A stretch of 64,000 bases of DNA from Sphaerochaeta globosa str. Buddy (GCF_000190435.1 NC_015152.1:1308458-1372457); one strand, 5' to 3'; counted from the first letter of the stretch, positions 35,563-49,332 are shown. The notes: generated by a model from the sequence alone, not told the origin. Numbers and translations are program-made.

Positions 35563-36828
35563 ATGGCTTTCAGTCTTGCTTCCGTGGTTTTGTTGTGTTT
35601 GTTTTTGGATTGGCTTTTAACCAAGGTGCACGTACCTGCACTCATCGGCATGCTTTTTGTGGGCATGCTCTTCGGTCCTGCAGTCCTGAACATATTGGAC
35701 AGCTCGCTGCTTGCTGTAGGCTCTGACTTGCGGATGATCGCCCTGATAGTTATCCTGCTTCGCTCGGGGTTGGAACTCTCCCGGGAGAGCCTGCATAAAG
35801 TAGGGCTGCAGGCCATCTTTCTCTCCTTTCTTCCCGCTTTATTTGAAACCCTAACCGTCATGCTCATCGGCCCCTATTTTTTGGGACTCTCACTTCTTGA
35901 GAGTGCCATCCTTGGCTGTGTTCTGGGCGCGGTATCACCTGCTGTGGTGGTACCTATGATGGTGACCTTCATCCAGGAGAAGCGAGGCACACAGAAAGGA
36001 ATCCCCACCCTTGTGCTCGCCGGAGCCAGTATGGACGATGTCACCGTCATTGTAGCTTTCAGCATCGTTCTTGGCCTGTATGTAGGCGATACCGTGAACT
36101 TGGCGTGGACCGTGGCAGGTATTCCCCTTTCAATAGCATTCGGAATAGTCATCGGTTTGGCAATCGGCCTTGTTTTGATACGGATATTTGAACAGTTCAA
36201 CCCGCGTGCGACCAAACGGGTATTGGCCATGCTGATGATCTGCATACTGTTAGTGCACCTCGGTGATGTTCTTGACTCCCGTCATATTCCCTTTGCTGCG
36301 TTGCTGTCGGTAATGGCCATCGGCTTCATAATTCTGGAGAAGCGGGAGCACATGGCCCATGAGCTGTCCTCCAAACTGGGAAAAATCTGGATTTTCGCCC
36401 AGATTTTGCTGTTTGCCATGGTAGGCTCGCAAGTCGATCTTGCTGCTGCGCAAGAGGTAGGCGTCAAGGGAATTCTTTTGATTCTCATTGCACTGGCCGG
36501 ACGAAGCGTCGGCACCTATTTTTGTACGTTGGGAAGTGGCTTTACTGCAAAGGAAAAGGCTTTCATCGTTATTTCCTATCTTCCAAAAGCTACGGTACAG
36601 GCAGCCATTGGGGCAACCCCTCTTGCTGTGATGGGCATGCACGGCATGCCTACCGGGGCAGGGCAGGTGATCTTGGCGGTAGCAGTTATGAGTATTGTAC
36701 TTACAGCACCCTTGGGGGCTATCGCCCTGAATTGGGCAGGCCATCACCTGCTGTCAATCGATACCAGAGAGACTTTCAGCAGCCTGCAGGCGATACAGGA
36801 GAGCCAACATGAGGGAGCTGCAACCTAA
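35563..36828 (+). CDS. cation:proton antiporter (CPA/NhaP-like) under fluoride riboswitch control
   Basis: 421 residues with about twelve membrane helices and short loops. The conserved Asp-Asp pair in GASMDDVTVIVAF is the ion-binding site expected for the monovalent cation:proton antiporter superfamily; an Arg-Ser-Gly segment (LLRSGLELS) is also typical. It sits in the inner membrane. GGGAGG is 5 bases before the ATG and is part of the riboswitch expression platform. Antiporters are among the gene classes reported with this riboswitch; whether this one moves fluoride or rebalances H+/Na+ is open. Confidence 0.85.
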   Translation: MAFSLASVVLLCLFLDWLLTKVHVPALIGMLFVGMLFGPAVLNILDSSLLAVGSDLRMIALIVILLRSGLELSRESLHKVGLQAIFLSFLPALFETLTVMLIGPYFLGLSLLESAILGCVLGAVSPAVVVPMMVTFIQEKRGTQKGIPTLVLAGASMDDVTVIVAFSIVLGLYVGDTVNLAWTVAGIPLSIAFGIVIGLAIGLVLIRIFEQFNPRATKRVLAMLMICILLVHLGDVLDSRHIPFAALLSVMAIGFIILEKREHMAHELSSKLGKIWIFAQILLFAMVGSQVDLAAAQEVGVKGILLILIALAGRSVGTYFCTLGSGFTAKEKAFIVISYLPKATVQAAIGATPLAVMGMHGMPTGAGQVILAVAVMSIVLTAPLGAIALNWAGHHLLSIDTRETFSSLQAIQESQHEGAAT

Positions 36829-36888
36829 AGCGCTGCGGGTGTGGATACAACATCCCTAGATTGCAGCCCGGAAGAAGGGTACATCACA

Positions 36889-36939
36889 AGGATGGTAGGT
36901 AGCTGATTGGGAGATATGATGCTATCGGTATACCATCCT
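36889..36939. other. structured intergenic element
   Basis: AGGATGGTA (36889-36897) and TACCATCCT (36931-36939) are perfectly complementary, with a further inner pair GGTAGC/GCTATC. An overlapping repeat, CGGTATAC and GTATACCG, spans 36926-36958. It may end antiporter transcription (CTATCTTCTTT follows) or encode a small RNA. The rest of the 36829-37040 gap shows nothing else. Confidence 0.4.
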
Positions 36940-37040
36940 CTATCTTCTTTGTATACCGAGTTCTACCAGAAGTCAATGGTATGCTCTGGCCATCTGTTTC
37001 GTACGTTTCCTACAGTGTGAAGGAACAGCCTGTCGGTAAT

Positions 37041-37072
37041 AAAAAAGGGAACCTGTACGATGACAGGCTCCC
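37041..37072 (-). terminator. intrinsic terminator of the tRNA pair
   Basis: On the minus strand GGGAGCCTGT and ACAGGTTCCC form a stem (one G-T pair) followed by TTTTTT, just after tRNA-Glu. Confidence 0.85.
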
Positions 37073-37079
37073 GATATAA

Positions 37080-37151
37080 CATCTCCTAGGGGAATTGAAC
37101 CCCTGTTGACGGGATGAAAACCCGTTGTCCTAACCACTAGACGAAGGAGAC
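37080..37151 (-). tRNA. tRNA-Glu (TTC)
   Basis: A full cloverleaf folds on the minus strand: acceptor GTCTCCT/AGGAGAT, D arm GTC...GAC, anticodon stem ACGGG/CCCGT with loop TTTTCAT, and T arm AGGGG/CCCCT. The anticodon TTC gives Glu. CCA is not encoded. Confidence 0.95.
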
Positions 37152-37182
37152 ATTTCTGCATGTTCAAAAAACAGTGGCAAGA

Positions 37183-37255
37183 TGAGCCGCACAGGATTCG
37201 GACCTGTGACCCACGCCTTAAAAGGGCGTTGCTCTACCAACTGAGCTAGCGGCCC
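37183..37255 (-). tRNA. tRNA-Lys (TTT)
   Basis: Acceptor GGGCCGC/GCGGCTC, anticodon stem ACGCC/GGCGT with loop CTTTTAA, and T arm ACAGG/CCTGT. The anticodon TTT gives Lys. CCA is not encoded. First of two tRNAs in one transcript. Confidence 0.96.
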
Positions 37256-37269
37256 CTGCAACGTAAAGG

Positions 37270-37299
37270 ACTATAGCAGAGAGCAAGAAAGGGTGTCAA
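37270..37299 (-). promoter_or_regulatory. promoter of the tRNA-Lys/tRNA-Glu transcript
   Basis: Minus strand: consensus TTGACA, 18 bases, TATAGT, ending 14 bases before the tRNA-Lys 5' end. The -10 box equals that of the rRNA operon promoter. Confidence 0.85.
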
Positions 37300-37333
37300 C
37301 TACCTTGGAGGAAAAAAACCAGAGAAGGCGAAT

Positions 37334-38698
37334 CTAGTGATAATGTCGGTCTTTGGGAAGAAGGTATAATTGTTCGGCCTCTTGCATAATTGCTTGTGTT
37401 ACCAAAATTTTTCCTTCATAGTCTGCAATGGTCCTGGCAAGCTTGCAACAAAGCAATGAACGTCTGAAACTCAGCTGGGTATTGCAGGAAATCTTCGTGT
37501 ATAGCGGTAGTAGACGCCTGATTTCTTGTTCACTTCGTTGCTTCTGCAGTTTTCGTACTTCTCGTATACGTTCATAGTCGAAGGTAGGTGCATTGACCTC
37601 GCTGACCAGCAAATTTTCACTGTGCAAGCAAAGGGCTATGGCAAAGCGGTCGAGCAGGGGATACCCAAGCCTTGCCCAGAATTTGTCAATTTGCATTTCA
37701 CTGCAATGGCAGACGCCCTGTACAGATCCAAGGTTTGCACAGCTGCATGCATTGGTGGCGCAGGCAACGAGCGTATTCACTGGATAGCCAGAGAAGGTAC
37801 GGCTGTCCATCACGGAGGCAAGCAGGGTAAGTATGTTGGGCTTTTGATGGGAAAGTTCGTCGACAATAAGAGAGCCTCCATGGGCTTTGCAAATTGCTGG
37901 TACAACCCCCTTCATAAGATCGGCTTCCTTGGTTCCGGGGTGTATCTCAAATACCGGCGGTTTGTCGATTCTCTGCGCTTGCATGGCAGATAGTTCCTGT
38001 TGGGATTCTGAGGTCAGCGCAGGCAGCAATGACGCGATTCGGCTTAATAGTAGGCTTTTTCCGGAACCAGGCGGCCCATAGAATAGTATCGGCAGGTTTC
38101 CTGCCACTGCGTAAAGCAGTGCTTGTTTTGCCCTTTTCAATCCAATGATGTTGGAAAACGGATCGCTTAAGGACTCAGCGCCTGTCGTATTCTCCTCGCT
38201 AGAGGCTTTTTCTCCCTGATGTTGGAGGCAGTATTTGCAAAGTTGAGATCCTGCATCCTGTATGGTTTCACACTCACAGAGTTCAAAATTTCCCGATCTG
38301 GATGGGAGCAGGGTCTGCCTGCCTACCAGAACCAAGCCAATTGCCTGGTCTGTGCAACGTAGGGGGATGTCCCTCAGTGAAGGGCTTGGCTTCAGTACTC
38401 CACCAAGGCCGATTTCACCATAGCAAAGTACTGCTGGGCAATCCAAGGTAAGAAGGTGTCTCTCATAAGCAAGTAGGGCGAGACTCAGCGGTGCAAGGAT
38501 TTCTTGCGTGGTTACTGAATTAGGCAGCTGTATGGTCACCTTGGGCAAGGAGGGTAGTATTGTTTTCAGCAGTATTCTTATTTCTCGCTGTTTTGCCAGC
38601 GAGGGGCCAAGAATCGTAAGTTCGGCAGTGTTTTGCGCCAGGACGATGGGTATAAGGTTGCCCGTAAAGCCCTGGCTTTGGTATCCATAGATAAGCAT
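37334..38698 (-). CDS. YifB/ComM-like Mg-chelatase-type AAA ATPase
   Basis: 454 residues. Residues 1 to about 125 resemble the Lon-S5-like N-domain of ComM. The AAA part has Walker A YGPPGSGKS (about 208-216), an SLIVDELSH Walker B, and a sensor Arg region LLDRFAIAL. A cysteine-rich stretch (CATNACSCANLGSVQGVCHC) is conserved in the family. ComM promotes branch migration during natural transformation. It is shorter and more divergent than the usual 500 residues. The MATE gene lies 24 bases upstream. Confidence 0.85.
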   Translation of the reverse strand: MLIYGYQSQGFTGNLIPIVLAQNTAELTILGPSLAKQREIRILLKTILPSLPKVTIQLPNSVTTQEILAPLSLALLAYERHLLTLDCPAVLCYGEIGLGGVLKPSPSLRDIPLRCTDQAIGLVLVGRQTLLPSRSGNFELCECETIQDAGSQLCKYCLQHQGEKASSEENTTGAESLSDPFSNIIGLKRAKQALLYAVAGNLPILFYGPPGSGKSLLLSRIASLLPALTSESQQELSAMQAQRIDKPPVFEIHPGTKEADLMKGVVPAICKAHGGSLIVDELSHQKPNILTLLASVMDSRTFSGYPVNTLVACATNACSCANLGSVQGVCHCSEMQIDKFWARLGYPLLDRFAIALCLHSENLLVSEVNAPTFDYERIREVRKLQKQRSEQEIRRLLPLYTKISCNTQLSFRRSLLCCKLARTIADYEGKILVTQAIMQEAEQLYLLPKDRHYH

Positions 38699-38722
38699 GC
38701 TCCCTAAGTAAGGGTGTGCATG

Positions 38723-40063
38723 CTATTGCTTCAGCAGATGCGAAAGTTTTGCGTATTGGAGTCTGTAGGCGATCAGTAGCAACAGTGCTGCGGATATCCA
38801 TGCAATGGGGCTGGACAGGCAGATGCCGATATACCCGATGAGCGGGGGTAAGGTAAAGGCAACCAAGCCTCGAAAAATGAGCTCCTGGATGGATGAGAGC
38901 ATGGGGATGAGGCCTGAGCCGAGTCCTTGACAGGTATTGCGGAAGACAAAAATCATCCCTAGTGGAATGAAAAAGTAAGAAATGATATGCAGGTATTGAA
39001 CAGTCTGCTCCACCACCAGTATTTCCGACGGTTCGATAAACAACAGTGCAAGTTGTTTTCCAAAAAGGAATATCAAACCCAGGGCAATCATACTGAAGAG
39101 TACGCATAAGAGAACGGCGCTGCGGACTCCCTGTCTGACGCGATCGAGGTGTCCCGACCCTAGGTTCTGAGCACTGAAGGTAGCCATGGCCAAGCCGAGG
39201 GTTACCAAAGGCTGGGTAACCAGTTGTTCTATCCTTACCCCTACCGAATAGGCAGCAACAGTGTCACTTCCGCTTTGATTGATTACCGACTGGACGATCA
39301 TTACCCCGATAGCGCACACGGAGAACTGAAGAGCGCTGGGAAGTCCAATACGAAGCAGCCTGCTGATCATGGACCAATCGATTTTCCAGTCCTGGGCGCT
39401 CAGATGGAGGCTTGGATACCGCTTATAGATATAGATAAGGCACAGCAGCGCGGAAATTGTTTGGCTTAGGACGGTGGCTATGGCAACACCTTTCACCCCC
39501 ATCTGTAAGCCGATGACGGCGATGAGGTCGCCTGCGACGTTGAGTGCGGATGCTATCAAGAGAAAATACAAAGGAGAGCGGCTGTCTCCCAGGGCTCGGA
39601 GAATGGCTGCTAGAAGGTTGTAATAGATGGTTGCCACAATTCCTATATAGATGATGATCAGGTATGCATAGGAATCGTCGATGATGTTCAAAGGGGTTTT
39701 GAGCATGACCAGAAGAGGTCTGGCCGTCAGTAAGGCAAGTGTTGAGACCACTACCGAGAGAAAGCAGGCGCTGAGTATGCTCATGGCAACTGCTTTTCGC
39801 ATGCTTACTGGATCCTTTGCCCCGAACTTTTGGCTGATGATTACGGAAAAGCCTGCAGTAAGGCCTACTACAAAGCCAAGAATGAGAAAGGTCATCGAAC
39901 CGGTGGCTCCCACCGCTGCAAGTGCATCGACGCCTACATAGCGGCCAACCACGAATGTATCGACCATTGAATAGAATTGTTGAAAAAGGTTTCCGCCGAG
40001 AATCGGCAACATAAAGAAGAATAGCAAGCGAGCGGGTTTTCCACTGCTCATGTCGTGTTCCAT
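38723..40063 (-). CDS. MATE-family efflux transporter
   Basis: 446 residues with about twelve helices in two homologous halves. LPILGGNLFQQFYSMVDTFVVGRYVGVDALAAVG is the first-helix pattern of MATE proteins; the second half repeats it less closely. They export cationic drugs or metabolites using Na+ or H+ gradients. The start at 40063 has AGGAG 7 bases upstream; a longer open frame into the rRNA leader is not coding. Confidence 0.92.
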   Translation of the reverse strand: MEHDMSSGKPARLLFFFMLPILGGNLFQQFYSMVDTFVVGRYVGVDALAAVGATGSMTFLILGFVVGLTAGFSVIISQKFGAKDPVSMRKAVAMSILSACFLSVVVSTLALLTARPLLVMLKTPLNIIDDSYAYLIIIYIGIVATIYYNLLAAILRALGDSRSPLYFLLIASALNVAGDLIAVIGLQMGVKGVAIATVLSQTISALLCLIYIYKRYPSLHLSAQDWKIDWSMISRLLRIGLPSALQFSVCAIGVMIVQSVINQSGSDTVAAYSVGVRIEQLVTQPLVTLGLAMATFSAQNLGSGHLDRVRQGVRSAVLLCVLFSMIALGLIFLFGKQLALLFIEPSEILVVEQTVQYLHIISYFFIPLGMIFVFRNTCQGLGSGLIPMLSSIQELIFRGLVAFTLPPLIGYIGICLSSPIAWISAALLLLIAYRLQYAKLSHLLKQ

Positions 40064-40162
40064 GGATCGTTCTCCTGTGATGCATCCTATCTTTGAAACC
40101 CTGCTTGGGCAAGCATCCTCATAGCTTCGTTCACAATTTATAAAAAAAGGTGAGGAAGCTAC

Positions 40163-40191
40163 TGGACAGAGGAGAGGAAAGCCCGTATAGT
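40163..40191 (+). promoter_or_regulatory. rRNA operon promoter
   Basis: TGGACA, 17 bases, TATAGT, about 330 bases upstream of 16S. The start point is expected near 40198. Confidence 0.7.
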
Positions 40192-40197
40192 GCCTTC

Positions 40198-40521
40198 TTG
40201 TCGGCCGGTAAAGCCGAGGCGGGAAAATGAGGAAAAGGGAAGAAAGCCCTTGACTGAAGGGACCCAAATCGGGTAAGTTGGTCGAGCGCCTCCGAGAGGG
40301 GGAGCGGGAAGCAGGCTGGTGCCGGCTATCCCTGGATTATTGAAACAACGAGCGTTAGGGAAGGGAAAGAGAAAGAGAAGGAAGCAACCGCGAGGGGCTT
40401 CCCAGTCAATTACCTAAGAAAGAAATGATGAACGGTAGTATAAAAGCTACGTTCGTTTGCGAGGAATGACAGGGCGAACTATTGAAGGAATAGAGCCCGC
40501 CCCTTCGGGGGCGGGATTCCT
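40198..40521 (+). other. rRNA leader (pre-16S 5' region)
   Basis: No gene in this 320-base stretch. It is G/A-rich with several small hairpins. A purine tract at 40358-40379 (GGGAAGGGA and AAAGAGAA) is complementary to a pyrimidine tract behind 16S (42167-42187) and probably forms the pre-16S processing stem. A stable hairpin, CCCGCCCC-TTCG-GGGGCGGG (40496-40515), extended by GGAAT/ATTCC, abuts the 16S 5' end. No clear boxA was found. Confidence 0.65.
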
Positions 40522-42066
<1,545 letters not shown>

Positions 42067-42208
42067 GAGAAGAAAGGCTGGCGGCGGCTCTCACAGCCGC
42101 AGCCGTCAACGGTCGTCGACCAGCAGGTGCAAGTCCTGCAACAAAGTGCCCCTCTAGGGTGCGGACTTCTCTTTTTCCTCCCTTCCCGTACGCCTTTTTG
42201 TTTTAGCC

Positions 42209-42282
42209 GGGGGCATAGCTCAGCTGGCTAGAGCATCGGCTTTGCAAGCCGAGGGTCAGGGGTTCGAATCCCCTTGCCTCCA
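42209..42282 (+). tRNA. tRNA-Ala (TGC) in the 16S-23S spacer
   Basis: Acceptor GGGGGCA/TGCCTCC (one G-T), anticodon stem TCGGC/GCCGA with loop TTTGCAA, T arm AGGGG/CCCCT. The anticodon TGC gives Ala. The spacer holds this single tRNA; CCA is not encoded. Confidence 0.97.
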
Positions 42283-42332
42283 TGAGTCGGAAGGTTTTTT
42301 ACAGTACAAGCGCAGGGATTGGAAGAATGATA

Positions 42333-45267
<2,935 letters not shown>

Positions 45268-45337
45268 ATCATTATTCCAGTCCCGTGGGCTGCCAAGGCC
45301 GGTCGTGCGAGTTATCTCGCGCTCCCAGGCGTTGGCC

Positions 45338-45453
<116 letters not shown>

Positions 45454-45547
45454 TCTTTTTTTTTCCTTCCTTGTTTTTTGTCCTTCCAGTCTAGTTGGAC
45501 TGCCAAGGCCGGTCGTGCGAGATTCTCGCGCTCCCAGGCGTTGGTCC

Positions 45548-45663
<116 letters not shown>

Positions 45664-45681
45664 TTTTCTTTTTTTAACCAA

Positions 45682-45708
45682 CCCTCCTTCTTCAGGAGGG
45701 CCTTTTTT
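45682..45708 (+). terminator. rRNA operon terminator
   Basis: CCCTCCT-TCTTC-AGGAGGG followed by CCTTTTTT: a clean intrinsic terminator after the second 5S. Confidence 0.9.
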
Positions 45709-45758
45709 AGCCTTCCTATTGCAGCCAAATACGGCTATACTTGCCCGAGGAGGCAACT

Positions 45759-46790
45759 GTGGCATTGATTCCTTTCTATAAACCCACCTTACGCAGAAAA
45801 GATATGGATGCTGTTTTGCAAACCATGGTCGATGAACGTATAGGCCCCGGTGAACGAAAGAATGTATTTCTCAACCAGTTTTGTGAAATGGTCGGAGCCA
45901 AAGGCGGTCTTGCCCTGCGCTCCTATGTGGATGCCCTCAGTTGTGCATTGGTTTCCTGCAATCTCGGACCCCATGCAAAAATCGGGGTTAGCATTCTTTC
46001 TCCCTCCTGGTATCAGAACGTTGCGGATGCATTGGGTTTTGAACTTGTGTGTGGTGACATAGAAGCGGAACACGGATGCCTTGCGCAACAAGAAGCTTTG
46101 CGACTTGTCGACCAAGGATGCAGTGCCCTTTTGATTCACCAACCCATGTGCCAAATCCCTTTTGCTTGCGACTACAAGCAGCTGGGCGTTCCAGTCATCG
46201 AGGACATCACACAAAGTCTTGCAAGCGAGTACGAAGAGCAAAAATCCGGAGGCTACGGGGATATGGTTCTCTGCGCCTTTGAGGAGGATAGCATTGTCAG
46301 TACCGCTGGAGGTGCTGCCATTGTCTATACCAAGGATTCCTATCAACCTATGGTGAAAGCTTTTGCCCAGCATGTTCGACCGTACATCGAATTACCCGAT
46401 ATGAATGCAGCGTTGGGTATGATTCAGTTGGCAGCGTTGCCTGAGCAACTTTCAAAGCGTCGGGAATTGTACGGCCTCTTCGCCAAATCGCTGCTTAAGA
46501 CATCGCATCGTGTCTTTGGCATTGGGAATATCGATTTCCAGCCCAACGGATACGGTTTTTGTGTTGCTCTGGATTCAAAACCTGAAGATGCCATAAAGTT
46601 TGCCAACAAGTACCAGGTTTCGGCCAAAAAGACTTTCACCGATACGCTTGCCAGTCAAGCGAGCGATCGCTTCGATCTCTACCCAAAGGCAATTCCGCTC
46701 TTTCTCAGAGCTATTTCATTACCCATTTACCCGTTTCTCAAACAGTCTGAAGTTGAACTGCTGATAAAAGTTATTTCCCACTTGAGCTAA
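45759..46790 (+). CDS. DegT/DnrJ/EryC1-fold protein without the PLP lysine
   Basis: 343 residues. The GTG start at 45759 is chosen because GAGGAGG lies 5 bases upstream. The fold is recognisable: IPFYKPTLRRKDMDAVLQTM at the start, PVIEDITQSLAS, GGYGDMVLCAF...GGAAIVYT, and LRAISLPIYPFLKQSEVELL at the end. Where aminotransferases of the family have S-F-x-x-x-K, this protein has AFEEDS, so the Schiff-base Lys is Ser and aminotransfer is unlikely. A regulatory or dehydratase-like role is possible. nadK follows after 10 bases. Confidence 0.75.
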   Translation: MALIPFYKPTLRRKDMDAVLQTMVDERIGPGERKNVFLNQFCEMVGAKGGLALRSYVDALSCALVSCNLGPHAKIGVSILSPSWYQNVADALGFELVCGDIEAEHGCLAQQEALRLVDQGCSALLIHQPMCQIPFACDYKQLGVPVIEDITQSLASEYEEQKSGGYGDMVLCAFEEDSIVSTAGGAAIVYTKDSYQPMVKAFAQHVRPYIELPDMNAALGMIQLAALPEQLSKRRELYGLFAKSLLKTSHRVFGIGNIDFQPNGYGFCVALDSKPEDAIKFANKYQVSAKKTFTDTLASQASDRFDLYPKAIPLFLRAISLPIYPFLKQSEVELLIKVISHLS

Positions 46791-46800
46791 GGAGACCACC

Positions 46801-47664
46801 ATGGAAGAGAGGCTTGTGCGGCACGTACTGATAATTGCTAATTGGAGAAAGGAAGCTTCCCATGCTCTCTCGCAAACCATCTCTGAATATCTGACGCAAA
46901 AGGGTATTACGAGCTCAATTTTTCGTACCAATGCGGAGGATGAACCCCTGCTCGTAGACGAAGGTACCGATCTGGTTATCTGTCTCGGTGGTGATGGAAC
47001 CGTTCTCTATTGTGCTCGCTATCTGCAGGATCTTGGAATTCCCATTCTTGCCATCAACCTGGGAACCTTTGGTTTTATTACCGAGATATCGGTTGATGAA
47101 TGGCAGGAAGCCATTGAATTCTATTTATCGGGAAAGAACTGCATCAGCAGGCGTTTGATGATCCGCACCTCGGTCCTGCGTGAAGGGGTGAAGGTATTCA
47201 CCGCCCATGGCTTGAATGAGATGGTAGTTTCCTCCAGTGGAATCAGCAAGGTTATCAGCATGGCTCTTCGTATCGGCGATACCGATGCAGGATTCTTCCG
47301 TTCCGATGGAATGATTATTGCGACCCCGACCGGTTCCACCGGCTACAGTCTTGCGGCCGGCGGCCCGATTCTCGATGTGGACCTATCCTCGCTGATTATA
47401 ACCCCGATTTGTCCGTTTACGCTTTCCAACCGTCCTTTGGTGGTCAGTGGCGAGTCGCGGGTTACCCTTACCATCCCCAAGGGGCAGAGAACCGGCCTCG
47501 TTCTTTCCCTCGATGGACAACAGACCTTCCCTTTGATGGAGGAGGATGTCATTATTGTGGAGAAATCGCGCAGCAAAGCCCTCTTGGTCACAAGCGAAAG
47601 GCGTAATTTCATAGAAGTACTCCGTGATAAACTGAATTGGTCAGGAGGAGGGCTCCATGCTTGA
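46801..47664 (+). CDS. nadK: NAD kinase
   Basis: 287 residues. LGGDGTVLYCARYL is the family GGDG motif (about 61-74), followed by NLGTFGFITEI and ATPTGSTGYSLAAGGP, which bind NAD and ATP. It makes NADP+ from NAD+. It overlaps recN by 8 bases, an arrangement seen in many bacteria. Confidence 0.96.
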   Translation: MEERLVRHVLIIANWRKEASHALSQTISEYLTQKGITSSIFRTNAEDEPLLVDEGTDLVICLGGDGTVLYCARYLQDLGIPILAINLGTFGFITEISVDEWQEAIEFYLSGKNCISRRLMIRTSVLREGVKVFTAHGLNEMVVSSSGISKVISMALRIGDTDAGFFRSDGMIIATPTGSTGYSLAAGGPILDVDLSSLIITPICPFTLSNRPLVVSGESRVTLTIPKGQRTGLVLSLDGQQTFPLMEEDVIIVEKSRSKALLVTSERRNFIEVLRDKLNWSGGGLHA

Positions 47665-49330
47665 ACGGCTAGAGATTCATCACTACGCACTCATTGAGGA
47701 CAGCACCATCGAATTTTCGGATGGGTTTAGTGTCATCACCGGCGAAACAGGTGCAGGAAAGTCCATAATTTTGGGAGCATTGTCCCTGTTGCTCGGTGAG
47801 AAAACAGAAGTGCAGTCGATACGCAATGGTTGCGACTTTGCAACCGTCAGTGCCTCGTTCTATGTCGCCTCGCCGATGGGAGCACACCTATCAGCGTATC
47901 TACAAAGAGAGGAATTGGAACTGGAGGAAGAAACGCTTGTAGTGAGCAGAACCATTAAGAGCAACGGTCGTTCCTCCATTACCATCCAAGGAAGGCTGGC
48001 TACACGATCGGAGCTTGCCCTCATCACCAGCGAACTACTCGATATCAGCGCCCAGCGCGACCACCAAAGTCTCCTATCCACATCCCATCAGCTCTCCGTT
48101 CTCGACGCATTCGGCTCTTGCGAAGCTGAAAAAGGTGCATATCGAAGCGCGTACGAACTTTTTCAGAGCCTGAAAGCCGAGCTTGAGCAGAAACAAGCCC
48201 AACTGGATGCAACCAAACGGGAGCTGGACTACCTCAGTTATGCTGTTGATGAAATCACCAAGATTGATCCGAAGGCCGGTGAAGACGAGGAGATTGCCAC
48301 CCAGGTGCAACTCATCGCTTCCTTCGAGCATATTCATGAAGCACTAAGCCAGTCGGTTTCCCTGTTGCACGGCGGAGAACAAGGCCTGAGTGCCTTAGCC
48401 TCGCTTCATCAGGCAAAAACACAGCTTGCCATCGCATGCAAGGCAGATTCCTCCTTGTCCAGCCTTGCAGAACGTCTTGAATCATCTTCAATTGAGATAC
48501 AGGATATTTATGAGAGCGTCCGCGATTATCTGAATGGCATGACATACAGCGAAACCGAGCTCGACCGCCTGCAAAGTCGGCTTGCCCAGCTGCAGCGGTT
48601 GAAAAAGAAGTACGGTCCGACTCTGGATGCTGTCCTCTTGTTTCTGGTTCAAAGCAAAGAGAAGCTCAGCTTGTCGGAACAAGGGGAAATTGTACTGAGT
48701 AAGTTGGAGAAACAGATTAGGCTTGCCAATGAAACACTGATGGAAAAGGCCGTAGCCCTGCAAAAGAAGCGCAAAGCAACTGCGTTGCTCCTTGCCGGTG
48801 AAGTCGAAGGAAAACTGAGAACCTTGGGAATGAAGGAGGCGGTGTTCTCCATTGCTTTCGCCCAGACCAGTCCTTCAGCAAGCGGCATCGATGAGGTGAG
48901 CTTCCAAATATGTGCAAACCCGGGACTTGAGATGCGCTCCATCAAGGATGTTGCAAGCGGGGGTGAACTCAGCCGCATCATGCTTGCAGTCAAAACTTCG
49001 CTTGCACAAAGCGATGCCGTCCCCACGTTGATTTTTGATGAGGTCGATGCCGGTATCGGCGGCAGTGTAGCCCTTTCCGTAGCCGAGCAGCTCGTCCATC
49101 TTGCAGTCTCACATCAAATAATTGTGATAACGCATCTTGCTTCCATCGCCAGCAAGGCAGACCATCATCTGGTGGTAAGCAAGGAAATTCGCAGTGGAAT
49201 GAGCTACTCAACCATCAAAGCAGTCAAGGATGCCGAACGTCAGAAAGAGATTGCCCGTATGCTCAGCGGTGACGACACCAGCATAGAGAGCTTGGGCCAC
49301 GCTAGGAAATTATTGGAGAAGGGGAGCTGA
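47657..49330 (+). CDS. recN: DNA repair protein RecN
   Basis: 557 residues of the SMC-like family. Walker A GETGAGKS lies at about 29-36, a coiled coil spans about 150-370, and the C-terminal lobe has SGGELSRIMLAVK and Walker B PTLIFDEVDAGIGG. RecN helps tether ends in double-strand-break repair. GGAGGAGGG precedes the ATG within nadK. Confidence 0.96.
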   Translation: MLERLEIHHYALIEDSTIEFSDGFSVITGETGAGKSIILGALSLLLGEKTEVQSIRNGCDFATVSASFYVASPMGAHLSAYLQREELELEEETLVVSRTIKSNGRSSITIQGRLATRSELALITSELLDISAQRDHQSLLSTSHQLSVLDAFGSCEAEKGAYRSAYELFQSLKAELEQKQAQLDATKRELDYLSYAVDEITKIDPKAGEDEEIATQVQLIASFEHIHEALSQSVSLLHGGEQGLSALASLHQAKTQLAIACKADSSLSSLAERLESSSIEIQDIYESVRDYLNGMTYSETELDRLQSRLAQLQRLKKKYGPTLDAVLLFLVQSKEKLSLSEQGEIVLSKLEKQIRLANETLMEKAVALQKKRKATALLLAGEVEGKLRTLGMKEAVFSIAFAQTSPSASGIDEVSFQICANPGLEMRSIKDVASGGELSRIMLAVKTSLAQSDAVPTLIFDEVDAGIGGSVALSVAEQLVHLAVSHQIIVITHLASIASKADHHLVVSKEIRSGMSYSTIKAVKDAERQKEIARMLSGDDTSIESLGHARKLLEKGS

Positions 49331-49332
49331 GT

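Noticed and set aside
40064-40267. N-terminal extension of the MATE gene
   Set aside because: Covers the rRNA promoter on the other strand, shows no family similarity, and the ATG at 40063 has a good ribosome site.
40150-40470. Possible RNase P RNA in the rRNA leader (GAGAGGAAAGCCCG resembles its first conserved region)
   Set aside because: The later universal segments, in particular ACAGAACCCGGCTTA, are absent, and the promoter -10 box lies inside the similar stretch.
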